A stretch of DNA of 64,000 bases from contig NC_092680.1 of assembly GCF_964355755.1 (NCBI RefSeq), positions 3,635,001-3,699,000 on the forward strand, written 5' to 3'. The notes beneath the pieces are model-generated. The model did not search any database, had not been told where the DNA came from, and saw nothing but the letters and a program-made list of their open reading frames with translations. Each line of letters starts with the position of its first letter. Position 1 is the first letter of the stretch. The position numbers and the translations under genes are program-made. Shown here in pieces: positions 22,894-33,994 of the stretch. The DNA comes from Antedon mediterranea (lineage: Eukaryota > Echinodermata > Crinoidea > Comatulida > Antedonidae).

Positions 22894-25649
22894 ATGACGC
22901 ATTTTCCAACAAAAAATATAGATAGGAGCACTTCTGGAGTCGGTGCGTAATAAACTTACAAGTTGTATGTTGTAGTTAATATCAGTTAAATCAATATTTC
23001 ACTCCTACTTTTGGCTTTCTTCTAATGCCATCTGTCCCACAATTATTGATGACTTTTGATTACTATAAACTTGCAGTCACTATACGAATACTGACAAGTT
23101 TGTCATTTAAAATGTCCTGGTTGCCAACAAGATTGTGTTTTATTTAATGCGACACTTTTTCAATTTCAGGCTCGTATATGGACGGTGTACAGTTGAGGAT
23201 AGGGGAACGTTTCAAGCAGTCACAACGAATAACACTACCAATAAATTATATAGAAAGAAATGCTAATAATAATGATTTTTCCAGATTTGAGGTAAGTCTT
23301 TGAAAAACCCAGTTTGTAAAATAACTGGCTTAGGCTTCCTTCATGATAATAGGGAGATTTATGAGAGTATCATGGTATTTAAATCGTCCACCTCTGGTAG
23401 TACAGGAGTAAGTTTGTCAAAGCAGAAATTACAGGTATATTAATATTCTACACATTTTAGTAGGATTAATTAATTACTATTATAACATCTTTGTATATAC
23501 CAAAAACGGTAAATCTTTTCAATTATCAATTTCAGTATAATTTTGAATTGGAGAACAGTGTTCTGAGAAAAGCTGAAGAAAGACGTTTGCAAGAGGAACA
23601 AAATAAATTAAAAGAAAAACAAAAAATAGCTCTTCAAAGTGAAATGAACAATGCAAATTCCGAGGTTAAATCTGTATCCAATGAAAATGGACAAAGAGCA
23701 GAAGCAGGGTCACATCAGGTATCAAATGGACTTGCACAAGAACCAGTTTTGATGATCCAACCAAGGCCAGCTATGCTAGGCATGGACATACTTACGCCCA
23801 CCCCTCTTGCTAATGCGGCTAATGCGCCAAAAACTACGGTCTTTGAGAAGCCGTTAATAGATCTAGCAGATTTTGAAAGTAGAGCAACGGACCCATTTGA
23901 AATGACTGAATTGAAAACGCTTAATGATATGGAAGAACTCAGAAGCGTTCTTGAGCAGACTCTTCCAACTTCAGATACTACGTTGGCAAATGATACGCAG
24001 CCAACACGGCAGGGAAGGCAGGAGGAAGAACACACAACTGAGAGTGAATTGGTAGTGGAACCAATCCACAATAATGTAGATCAAGCTCCGCAATACACTA
24101 TACCAGTAGAGATGAACACATCTGGTGAGGCCAATGGTGGCATGATGAACTACCCAGCAGCATCCACCACACCATATCCAATCTTGCAGAATCCTTCGCA
24201 ACAAACATCCAATACTCCTGCGTATGTCTACAAAGAGGATTCATTTGCCAGAAGAACCCCGCTTCCGCCAATTTCTCCCAATTGTCAAAATTATGCTGAT
24301 ACTTATCAAGACCCAGATATTGAAGATGATAAATATATTATAAATTTTAATAGAACTGGTATGTCTACAACAAGTAATATAGACTCAGTTAGTTGCAGAG
24401 CTGGAACGTCAATGGGAGTAGTTGAGGTGCCACCCAGCTTTCCAATGGTAAGTTTAGTATTCATCGCCTAGGTTGGATTTAAGCTGGAGCTTTCCAGAAC
24501 ATTATTCTGTACTCTGGCATATATTTGGCTACATCTAACATTTACTTGTAAGCTTAATTTGTGGCAAGCCCAGAGCACAACACCGATCATTATCTAATCA
24601 TCAAACAAAAAATGGGCTGGCCTACATTACAATTACAAAAATTCTATCAATTATTTACTCACTGGAAAATGTGTACACATGCATTATCGGAATATACATA
24701 TATTTTTTCCTTTAAAAAATTCCAGATTGGTTTTTTTTCTTGATCTATGTAAATAATACAGAATCTGATCATTTAATATAACATTCTGTTTTCCTTTTTT
24801 CTGCTATAAATTTTGATTGACATTTTTATTTCATATAGAATCTTAATAAATACTCCTGTTTACCACCTAAATCAGCAAGCCCTGCTTTACAATCAGACGA
24901 TCCACAACAACACCCACTATTTATGTCGCTAGACACTGAAAAACAACACTTTGTAAAGTCAATAGCAGCGATGGGCTTTCCTCTACTACGAGTGGCCAAG
25001 GTGGTTGAAAGAAACGGCTGTGACTCGGAACTGGTAAGTGTTCTTCATTTAATATTCATATAGCGATTCCAGACCTCCCAACGCTCCTGATATATTGATA
25101 ATTGTTGGTCCGAGATTTCATTTTGGTGGGACGTTGTGTGATGTTTTTTAAGCATTATTTTAATGATTGTTAATTCATAATGTTGTCAGGTTGTTGAGAC
25201 TCTATGTGCAATACAGAGGCTGTGTGATAAAGGCTATCTGGACACCAAGGTTGAGGACGTCCTGAACCTAGTGGACAATGATGAACAAAAGGTAAAACAA
25301 TAATGTCATTTAAATGGGAAAAAAGTCAACAAGAACCGTTTATTTTGTCTTTTATATAAACAAACTCATTATTTTTTTACTGTAAAGTGAATAAAGTTTG
25401 ATTTTATTCATCTTTATTTTTCATGTTTTGGGCATGGAGGAATTTTTTATAATAATAATAATGTTTTGATACAATTTATAGAATAATAGTGCTTTAAAAT
25501 CTTTTATTTCTTGCCAGGCATCAGAGTTTTTAAGGTTAATAAATCAATTTGAGACGCTTGGTTTTCAAACAGAAGACATAAAAAAACAGTTGATAGTTGT
25601 CGGAACAGATGAAGACAAGATTTTAGATGCATTAACAAAAACATCATGA
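22894..25649 (+). CDS. UBAP1: Ubiquitin-associated protein 1, ESCRT-I subunit (complete)
   Basis: ESCRT-I component that binds ubiquitinated cargo at endosomes for lysosomal sorting. Exons 22894-22942, 23170-23291, 23536-24447, 24839-25033, 25190-25291 and 25518-25649 (TGA 25647-25649) join to 503 codons; human UBAP1, from memory, is 502. N-terminal UMA domain about residues 18-75 (GSYMDG, GERFK, LPINY, then YNFELENSVLRKAEE, a charged helix). Central DLADFE...DPFE...LKT...EELR motif (about residues 176-205) matches the vertebrate protein closely; the linker is disordered and Pro/Thr/Gln-rich. The C-terminal ~120 residues (FVKSIAAMGF, LCDKGYL, FETLGFQ, ILDAL) form the SOUBA ubiquitin-binding domain. 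A longer in-frame upstream opening before 23536 is intron: TTTCAG precedes TAT AAT and the phase fits exon 2. Convergent with the methyltransferase gene. Confidence 0.94.
25310..25442. mobile_element. Family B half-element in UBAP1 intron 5
   Basis: AACCGTTTATTTTGTCTTTT to TTTTCATGTTTTGGGCATGG is the right half of family B with a damaged terminus. Confidence 0.45.
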
Positions 25650-26010
25650 TGACTACTGTATGTTATACTTCACTTGTATCATGATAGCAGCCATGAAATG
25701 ACACTGTTTATGGGTCCATGTCATTTTTAAATAGTAAGCCAACATGTTGACAGCCAAATTTGACAATCTGGATACGACAGACTGGTGGTAGCAAATTCCT
25801 ACAATTTTAACATAGCAATCTATCTATCTAGTTAATGGTTGGTTTAATAATCCAGATCTGGAGCTTTTCGTCATATGTGTAATCTGAATTGCGCATACCA
25901 GATAGACTGATCAGAGACACATTGTGATTTCTGTTTCGTCCATTAACTTATGTATTCCTTCTTCGTCAATTTAGCAGTATTGTATGTATTCAGACCATGT
26001 CTTTGGATAA

Positions 26011-26136
26011 ATCTATCTGGATAATCTATCTATATTTATAATCTATATGGATAATCTATATTGATAATCTATCTGTATTATTTTGATAACTTATCAAGAT
26101 TATCTATATTATTGATAATCTATCTGGATAATCTCT
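26011..26136. repeat. Degenerate GATAATCTAT repeat
   Basis: Imperfect tandem copies of a 13-16 bp unit such as GGATAATCTATCT, rich in GATA/TATC words. Confidence 0.65.
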
Positions 26137-26748
26137 CCTACTAGAGTACACTGGGTCAAATGGCCAAGCACTGAGGCTGCATGGCTAGGAGTTGAAAACT
26201 CTATAGCTACAATATTGGTAAAAACAAACCGACAAGGGACCAACTACAGTACGATCAGTCATAGAGACAAGTTCAATAGACAAAGCAGCTTTAAGAATTT
26301 ACAAATCGCAAATTTAAAATCGGTTTCCTTCCTTTTCGATTAATAACACAAATTGAAAACTCGCTATCAACTTTCAGTAGACAGAAGTTGGTGCTAAACA
26401 AAATTGGAAACTAAATAAAATTAATATTGTAATATCAACTTTTTAAAATTATAATGCATTCCTCTATTATTAATATTTTTTTAGAAATGGAATAATCAGG
26501 ATTATTTTTTTCATGTTTATGAATAATGTACAGTTTAGTACCACACAGAAATAACATTACTAAGTCATACAAAACAATAACTTTTGGTTATAATTTATAG
26601 TTGCATGTACTGTAAAATTGCTTACTATGAATGTAATTATTAATTATGCTTTAAAAAATTAACAATAACATATCTTTCTACATAAATTAAATGAAGGAAA
26701 AGCAGGACAGTTTAGGGAATTTGCATTGGTTTAAAAAAGAACAGATAA

Positions 26749-26839
26749 TTAAGCTCTGTCCACACTATCAAAAATGTGACATGTCCATATTTGGGCACAC
26801 TTTTTTCATCAAAATTGTTTGATAGTGTAGACAGCTTTA
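26749..26839. mobile_element. CArG-MITE (family A), shortened copy
   Basis: TIRs TTAAGCTCTGTCCACACTAT and GATAGTGTAGACAGCTTTA. Single CArG box at 26785-26794. Confidence 0.83.
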
Positions 26840-27545
26840 GGTTAAGAGGGTATTCAAATATATATATATACAGTACATGCTTAATAGTATGTTATGCACG
26901 CATGTTTTAATTTCTGCAACAATTATAGTTGCAGTTGGTTATTATTATCATACATAGATACTTCTATGTATGGATGAAATTGGGAAATATAAATATATAA
27001 ATTATATAATACAATTATTTTAACCAATACTTGGATTAGAAATTTGAATAAAATAGTCAATTCAATTATTGTTAATGGTGTCAATATAGTACCTGGAGTT
27101 CATTTTGTTATTTAGAATTTGTCAAATTAACTAACAAAGTTTAAAAAAAATAATATCCCAATTAAATTCCTCTCACAAATAAAATGGTTATAATCATTGG
27201 CTTCTGTACATGTCGTTATTGCTGTAAATATTTGTAAAATGTCTGTATAAGAACATTTCATAGGTAGAAAATGTGTATATAAAAAAAATCAACATAAAAT
27301 TTATTATCAAATTTAACAAGTTTAATTATTTAACAGAATATATAGTACACATTATATCCACCACCTTTTCTATTAGAGTTTTATATTTTTGTTTTAATCA
27401 TGTTACTACCCTTTATTCATATGAAAGTTTTAATAATAATATTAAAGATACAATTTTGTTGTGGAACATATAATTTGTTTATTATTAAAAAATATGATTT
27501 AATGTATTTGTTCAGTATCATTGAAATATAATTATCATCATCATT

Positions 27546-27829
27546 ATGGCTATTGGTACAGTTAACTATGCATATAAATTTTCTATGACCACAGTTGGCC
27601 ATGCCAATAGCCAATATTTAGTGTATATAATAATATATAGATGGCTATTGGTACAGTTAACTACGCGTATAAATTGTCATTTTCTATGACCACAGTTGAT
27701 CATGTGAATAGTCAATATAGTGTAGTGGCTATTGAGGTGGTGGACATGGTCCTTAATTTTATTGACAGGTATTTAGGTGATATATACTGTGCCGATAGAA
27801 GATGCTATTACAAGAATGGTTGACTGTGC
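27546..27829. repeat. Three consecutive inverted-repeat units with TGGCTATT ends
   Basis: Units at about 27546-27613, 27642-27716 and 27726-27829 each start (A/G)TGGCTATTG and end with an inverse such as CCAATAGCCA or GAATAGCCAC. The first two share an interior (GTACAGTTAACTA, TCTATGACCACAGTTG). A related element is at 49121-49210. Confidence 0.7.
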
Positions 27830-27959
27830 GAATAGCCACTTCCATTTATAGCAGGGAATGCTCTTTCAGTCTCTGAATGGAAATACAAATTTGCATTCAT
27901 GATAGTTACAGTGTAAATACTAAATTTGGTAAAATACTGTGCTATAGTCACTTATCATT

Positions 27960-30482
27960 CTATTCTTTAGAGCCAGAATCTTTTGTACATATGTATATAA
28001 TTTTATCTGAATCTGTTTGTGTTTTCACACTGAAGCCAGCCCCTTGAATCAATTCCATTGCCTTTTCCATACCCCATGCAGCACCCAGCCCCTCACCACC
28101 TTCAAAATACATTGAGCCAGGTACACAATATAGCATGCTGAACATATACTTCTGTACAGCGTAATTAATGTGCACATTTTCAGAATGTTTTGTATGTAAA
28201 TTTAAATCCATGATAACGCCCATCCCAGATGTTTTTTGAACGCGGTGGAACTCACTTAATCCTTTCTTAGGATGGGCTAGATCATGAACTACATTATGAC
28301 AGAAGACAAAGTCAAATTTTTCATCCCATTCTTTTGGAAGTTCTTCAATGTTTTGCACTTGAAATGTCACATTACATATGTTTCTTTCCTTTGCTCGTCT
28401 TCGTCCGGTCTCCAATTGCTCAGAGACAAAGTCAACTCCAATGAAGTGAGACTTGGGGAAATGCTCTGCCAGTAGCAGCGTGGAGTCGCCTGCTCCACAG
28501 GCCAAATCTATCACCTCTGCTCCATTCTCTAGTATTATAAAGACAAAAATTATTTTTCGTTTAATAAACAATTTTTTCCAAATAATGAGTTTGTTAAAAG
28601 GGGACATCTACGTATGTACATTAAAGTCTATTTTCTACTAGACAAATATATACGCACAAATCGAACATTCCTAAACTGTGATTGGTTAAATTTTGTTTGC
28701 ATCACTAAACGTAGATGAAAACATGAATATGTATGGGCATTAGTCGACAACTTCTGTTCGTCCCTAGTGGAAAACAGGCAATAATAATTATTTATTTCCA
28801 CAAATAATAGAACAAAATACAGAGTAACATAATAAAAATACAACCAATAATGAACATACTGATATAATAATAATGGCAACCTTTCACAGATGTTTCTCTG
28901 AGCATGTGCAGAATGACTATTCTACTTAACAGCTACGTAGTCAAGTGGCATGTCATGTGACAAAAGGTCAAAGTTTATATATTGTAATACATGCAAGGTT
29001 CAGTTACAGATTATTTTCATAGTGACACCTCCCCCAGTCAAATGCATTATAGTCTCTCAATTCATAGTGACACCACTATATCTACATCACTTACCAAGTA
29101 ATTTAGAAGCGCCCTCAATATTTTCTATATACGACAGGAGCTTGAAGTTAAATTTCATGCAATTGATTTCTGATTTTTGTCTTGCAAAGTCCAGATAGAA
29201 GTCTTGAGCTACACCTGAAAAACAAATGTATACTAATCACTATAACATAAAGTTCCAAGACCTATAAATAATAGGCGAGTTTAGTAAAGCTTCGCGTGTG
29301 GTACTGCTTCTTAATACTTATGTCCTTTGGGAATATAACTGTCTAAAGGCGTGGTGCAATTACAGCCTTACCTGTTGGTCCATCCTTTGGAAAGCAGGTT
29401 TTAACTTCTTCTCTAACCATATACAGCTTAGGTAGTAACTGCATGCTCTGTACACATATGGATTTGAAGTCTTTAGTGTTGAAATAATCACGACGATGTT
29501 CAGGTAGCAAGTAGGATTCAGTGGTCGGGTCTATGTCAACAATGCCACCCATTGTCAATGCCCCAAGCAGTTCCTTTACATATCTAAAAACAAGAATATT
29601 ATAATCATTGAAAATTTTATAACATTTTAGAGGGACTACATGCCTTTTAAATTGATTTGTGCTTCTAAGCATTGAATCGAAGTATGACTATACATCAAAG
29701 AACTCGTACTGTAGGTGCGTTTGTAAACTATCTTATTAAAAAGTTTTGATATAAATAGTTGCAGTACTGAAACCAATACAAATCTGGCTATAAGGTTTAT
29801 CGCAAATACCTTGATTTCGCAAGACACGTCATTGCACAATGCATGATGGGAAGGGTTTGGAAGCAATAGCGCCACCGTATAATACAAACTTAATATACTG
29901 GTGGTGGCGCTATTGCTCCCAAACCCTTCCCATTATGCATCGCTCGCGCAATTTGCGATAAACCTATTTCCTGGTTATTTTTCATTGGTGACCAAATAAT
30001 TATTATGATATATAAACACAACAGCACAGAACATGAAATCTAAATTTCCCAGTGACATACTGAAATTTAATTAATTTAAAATGATAAGATGAGGAAATTT
30101 GTGAGAATGAGAAAAAGTCGAACCCGGAACCTTCTGCTTGATATGCAGATGTCCTAACCATTAGACCAGTGGGCTATTGTTCAAACACGATTGGATAGCG
30201 AATCTTTAACCCACTCAGCGTGCTACGGCGGAACAGCACTAGTCCCTTAATTGTACGCCAGAGCAACAAAGATCAAATTGATATGTTTAAAGGACATCAA
30301 CATTACCTTGGTTTTAATTTGGATGCATCCGCTATTTCCTCATAAGTCTTATGTTTATCGAAGGTGCTTAGAATTTCAAACAAACCAACTTCTACTGCAG
30401 TAATGATTGCAATGTTCGTCATGGAACTGTTAAACATTGTGTTTAGCCTAGCTGCAAACATCTCTCCTGTTTCTTTACTCAT
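27960..30482 (-). CDS. SAM-dependent methyltransferase, Rv2258c-like (complete, 358 aa)
   Basis: Four exons: 30307-30482 (ATG 30480-30482), 29372-29583, 29095-29214, 27960-28528 (TAG 27960-27962). Phases join without break to 359 codons. N-terminal part (residues about 10-110; EVGLFEIL, YEEIADASKLKP, YVKELLGALTMGGIVD) is a winged-helix dimerisation-type domain. The Rossmann methyltransferase domain follows: motif I VIDLACGAG at 175-183, then the acidic-loop segment FIGVDF, a post-I motif (NIEELP), FDFVFCHNVVHDL and a GMGVIMDLNL strand. Length and order fit the Rv2258c-like family found in bacteria and several marine invertebrates (family knowledge). The methyl acceptor is unknown, probably a small molecule. 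ATG chosen because it opens the first conserved exon and follows an AG acceptor at 30493-30494. Confidence 0.87.
29793..29965. mobile_element. Near-perfect foldback element in a methyltransferase intron
   Basis: AGGTTTATCGCAAAT and ATTTGCGATAAACCT ends, with long arms including GGAAGGGTTTGG and AGCAATAGCGCCACC inverted around about 29880. Non-coding. Confidence 0.85.
30118..30182 (-). pseudogene. tRNA-like sequence, degenerate
   Basis: On the minus strand: TGGTCTAATGGTTAGGAC (A-box and D arm as in tRNA-Asp/Glu), anticodon stem TCTGC/GCAGA with 7-nt loop ATATCAA (anticodon would be ATC), B-box GGGTTCGAC. The T-arm and acceptor do not pair, so it is a pseudogene or SINE head. Confidence 0.55.
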
Positions 30483-31084
30483 TTTTCTAAATCTAAAAGA
30501 ATAATTAATTAAAAATGGATAACAAATACAAATTACAGCATGGTTTATTCGGATAATTGTTAATAAATTCTAAATCATTGACAACAATAAATTGACAATA
30601 TATAATAATAATCTTTTTCGCCGCTCTTTACCAAAAGGTCTCACAGCGCTTACAATTAAAAAAAGTTGGGTTTTAAGAACAGATAAAATCAATTGAAGTA
30701 GTAATTATGTTTTCATTTGACCATTTCACGAATCTAGAGCATAATTACCCCCTATAGGTAGGATGAGGTATTTAAATTCAACTTGTAAAATAATTAAAAC
30801 AAAAATACCACAAGCAACAGCAAGTATCAGCAATAAAAACTTTATTATATAAAAATCAAACATATTTAATGTCTTGAAATATTTATTTATACAGTATTAG
30901 TAACTTAAGTTTCATGCATCAAGATTTCGGTCACATTTTGCTATAGAAAGCAGTAGTATTTTACAAATATAACAATGTTAATGTAAACTTTCTCTTTTTG
31001 CTTGAATATACTGTTAGTATTAATATAGTTTTCAAAATCAATGACCTAAAAATGTTTTTTGTTTATGGCAAACGACAATGTCAA

Positions 31085-31386
31085 TAGTTTTACATTCATC
31101 TGAATGATGGATGAAACTAAGCCTGTTTAAAGCACCTTAATTGCTCCTAACATTGATAAAGGTCTTCTCGCATCCAGTGCTCACCTTGACCAGAGGAGAG
31201 GCATAAGCCAATACTAGATGCAGGGGCTGTCAAAAGAGTCAGCAGTGCTGATTTCAAATGCCTAATGAAATCCCAGCTCCATATACAGCACCCGATATTG
31301 CCAGAGGGTATGTCATCCAAGCTCTAAACAGGCCCAACGTTGCTTAACTTCGGTGATCTGACGAGAACCAGTGGTAATGTCGTATA
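31085..31386 (-). mobile_element. 5S rRNA-derived SINE
   Basis: On the minus strand the head (31386 down to 31284) matches eukaryotic 5S rRNA: GAGAACCAGTG, GATCACCGAAGTTAAGCAACG (with a T insertion/mismatch near GATCAGATCACC), GGCCTG, then a diverged 3' end. About 12-13 nt near the 5' end are missing. A non-5S body of about 200 bp continues to about 31085, ending ATTCAGATGAATGTAAAAC, like known SINE tails. Fits the 5S-headed SINE3 class; a lone 5S pseudogene is the alternative. Confidence 0.6.
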
Positions 31387-31518
31387 AAAAAAATAAGACC
31401 TAAAAATATAAATACTCAAATGACCTTTGACATGCAATTTTTTTTCACTGGGTCGACCAAAGTTCAAAATATTGTTGGTATTAATGATAAATCAATATTA
31501 AACTGTGGAACATGATTG

Positions 31519-31682
31519 TTCAAGATATATTGTCCCCCTAAAATTTTTTTTTTTAATATGCCATTTATTTTACGGTCACATAACAGTTATTTATCTATTC
31601 ACTTTCACAAAATGGCCTATTTAAAGTCTGATTTATTAATCTTCATTTTTCATGTTTTTGGGGGACAATACATCTAGTTTAA
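31519..31682. mobile_element. Family B element, short copy
   Basis: AAGATATATTGTCCCCC at the left and GGGGGACAATACATCTAGTT at the right, about 165 bp, with an inner deletion relative to other copies. Confidence 0.7.
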
Positions 31683-31785
31683 TAAATAATTAAGGTGATG
31701 GAATTTTATTTACCTAGCAAAAAGTGACCACAAAGTACTGTTTGAGATAAAAAATAGAGAAAGTAGCTTTAAAAAATCTCTTTAC

Positions 31786-31945
31786 TTCAGCTTTTGATGC
31801 TTGTACTTTCTCCTGGTAAAGAATATGGCCGTTCTTTAAGTCTTCAGCAGCAGTTGGCAGTTCTGAAAACATCTTTAAAACCTGATACTGTTTCCCATGT
31901 CTCATAGTGATATTGTTTTTCCTCTTTCTCTTCGGCATTATCAAA
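31786..31945 (-). CDS. Possible small coding exon upstream of the methyltransferase (unrecognised)
   Basis: Acceptor ATTGACAG at 31946 onward, ATG at 31936-31938, and a basic start (MPKRKRKNN) leading to a 51-codon frame up to donor GTAAAG at 31784-31785. If read to the next donor instead (31712-31713) the frame ends in TGC TAG exactly at the exon end. Spliced to the methyltransferase start exon at 30492 it would hit TAG after one codon (E-I-stop), 7 nt before the methyltransferase ATG, giving a 52-codon upstream ORF. I recognise no family. It may be a uORF, a separate micro-gene or a non-coding exon. Confidence 0.3.
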
Positions 31946-32633
31946 CTGTCAATTTTAAAATGATACAATAAATATTGACGATTTAATTTGGCATTTACCG
32001 ATATTATTATTGTATGGCATATAATTTTAGTTATTTTATCATATTATTAATTTATATCTTTAATGGCTTAAACTAACATTACATCACCACGCTGTATAAA
32101 CTTTCACTCAAATGTATATCTTGTACTTATCAGATAACATTATTGCAAAAAGTATTACATTAAAAGTACAATGACAACAGACCAATCAGATGACTTATAC
32201 CTAACCATGTGACTCAAAAGAGTCTTGTTGAAGCATTAATATCTATCAAACCCTTTATTTTTCTTTTAAATAGTTTATATGAACTTAAACTAAAAATATT
32301 ACTAATTTAGAAAGAACTATGTGTCATGTTTTTTGAGAATTGTTACAGGTTTAGCCTATGTATACATCAAGTCTGAAGAAGCTGATTGTGAATTTAATTC
32401 AATAAATATTCTTATAAATACATTAAAATAAACTTGATTATACAATTATAAAAATAATACTCACAATTCTCAGAAAAAAAGGTAAGAAAAAAGTTGAGTA
32501 CTGTATGTTATACCGATCTCAGCAAAATGTGTGGCAACGCAATGTAAAATACTAAATTTGTATTTTAGTGAACGTGTGACTCAAGCAATCACATTTTATG
32601 CAAATTAGTAGAAAAAATGCCTTAAAATTATAT

Positions 32634-32700
32634 CCCTTTTACATCGCCTACCAAAACTCTGGAGTTTTAGTAGTGACGTTGTAAATTGGTCATGATTGTG
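32634..32700. mobile_element. Relic of the CCCTTTCACATC-type MITE
   Basis: TATCCCTTTTACATCGCC followed by AAACTCTGGAGTTTTAGTAG resembles one end and interior of the element at 16774-16985. Confidence 0.35.
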
Positions 32701-33099
32701 AAACTGCGCAAGAAAATTCAAATTGCACATAACATTATTACCATATTACACCAAAAAAAAAAAAAACACTACCCTCAATAATACGCAATAAACAAACGCT
32801 TCCATAAAAACCCTCTCGAATTAAATACAAACATAGCCTACGTACGGAATTACATGCGATTGCTAGGTAAATATTAATGCACGATGCTTGGTAAAACTAA
32901 ACATTAAAATGCTGATTGCGTGATGTACTAGGCCTATATTGTGATGCAAACCTACTGCTATTATATTATTGCAGTTACACTGATCCAACTGTTTTGACAT
33001 TACACGTTGACTACCCCTCCCACTTTAGGTCACGTGGTTATCCATCATCACTGCACTGGCCTTTTTGGAAGCATGCACACACCAAAGGGCCAGGCCTAC

Positions 33100-33190
33100 T
33101 CTAGCGCACTGGACTGCTATCAGGGGCTGCCTGCCTGCCTAGGCTTTTAGGCCTACTCGTATTTCTAGGCCTACACAACAAGCAGAGCCT
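33100..33190. repeat. AGGCCTA-rich tract
   Basis: GCCTGCCTAGGC, TTTTAGGCCTACTC and TCTAGGCCTAC clustered just inside the presumed first intron next to the exon at 33252. Confidence 0.55.
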
Positions 33191-33251
33191 GAGAGCCAAG
33201 ATAAGTAAGGCTAAAACTGGGTTAAAAAACTTCTCGTAAATAAAATGTTAC

Positions 33252-33340
33252 CTGCTTTGCTTTGCAAAAGTACGAACAATTTGGATTGAACAAAGTTTCA
33301 GACTCCGCCAGCACTTTTTCAGGTTTTATGAAAAATAAAT
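33252..33340 (-). other. Putative first non-coding exon and promoter side (methyltransferase or the small upstream ORF)
   Basis: A donor (CAAAGCAG followed by GTAACA on the minus strand) at 33250-33251 closes a GC-richer stretch with no long frame. Two ATAGAGGGCGCTAT palindromes lie just upstream at about 33362-33375 and 33401-33414. Position between LRRC61 and the methyltransferase suggests the 5' end of the latter. TSS not determined. Confidence 0.35.
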
Positions 33341-33869
33341 GAAAGAAGCAAGTCCAAATTATAGAGGGCGCTATAACATTCTGAACAATATTAAAACCAT
33401 AGAGGGCGCTATACAGAAGTCTAAAGACATTTTACAATTTGTATAATTTAATTCAAGAAAGTCACACCAAGCTAGAACACAAACTATAATTCATAAATGT
33501 ACTTTTAATCTAGAAGAGTGATAAGTGTACAGTATTTTAATTAACCCTTTAATTAAATTGATAGAGATACCTCAGCAAGTGTGTTGATGAGTAAATCATT
33601 TGAAAACGAGATCCTTGTTAATACAGTACAAATAAAATATATTTAATAATAATTTATTTTATTTAATTAATAAATGGATAAAACATCAACTCGTCCGATT
33701 TTGTATATACATTATCAGTTATATTGGCGCCTGACTACAATATTCCTGTAATGAACTATGGAGGTCTACTTTCATCATAACACAAAGAGAATAGTAATCT
33801 CCTTTACTCAAGGCGATTTCCATACAATGTCATTCTCTTCTTTGTAATGTTCTCTTTCAGTCTCTACAC

Positions 33870-33970
33870 CAACATAATGATGTCATACCACTACCATATT
33901 TGGTTATATCACTACCATATTTGGGCATATCACACTCTCTTTGTCAAACTAGTTTGATAGTGTAGACATG
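33870..33970. mobile_element. CArG-MITE (family A), left end lost
   Basis: Right TIR TTTGATAGTGTAGACA present; CArG boxes at 33894-33903 and 33915-33924. It ends about 25 bp from the LRRC61 stop codon, i.e. in the LRRC61 3' UTR region. Confidence 0.8.
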
Positions 33971-33994
33971 AATACTTCAACTCGACTATTTTCA

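Larger units (their letters stand above)
25650..27540. other. UBAP1 3' UTR and convergent intergenic spacer
   Basis: No coding exon seen. AATAAA at 26414-26419 is one candidate polyadenylation signal, among many in this AT-rich stretch. Contains a GATA-rich repeat and one CArG-MITE, listed separately. Confidence 0.45.

Noticed and set aside
23491-23535. Translation start of UBAP1 at MYIPKTVNLF
   Set aside because: This in-frame extension is intron: an AG acceptor at 23534-23535 and the conserved UMA-domain exons upstream give the true reading.
30118-30182. Functional tRNA-Asp
   Set aside because: Good D-arm and anticodon stem, but T-arm and acceptor stem do not pair.
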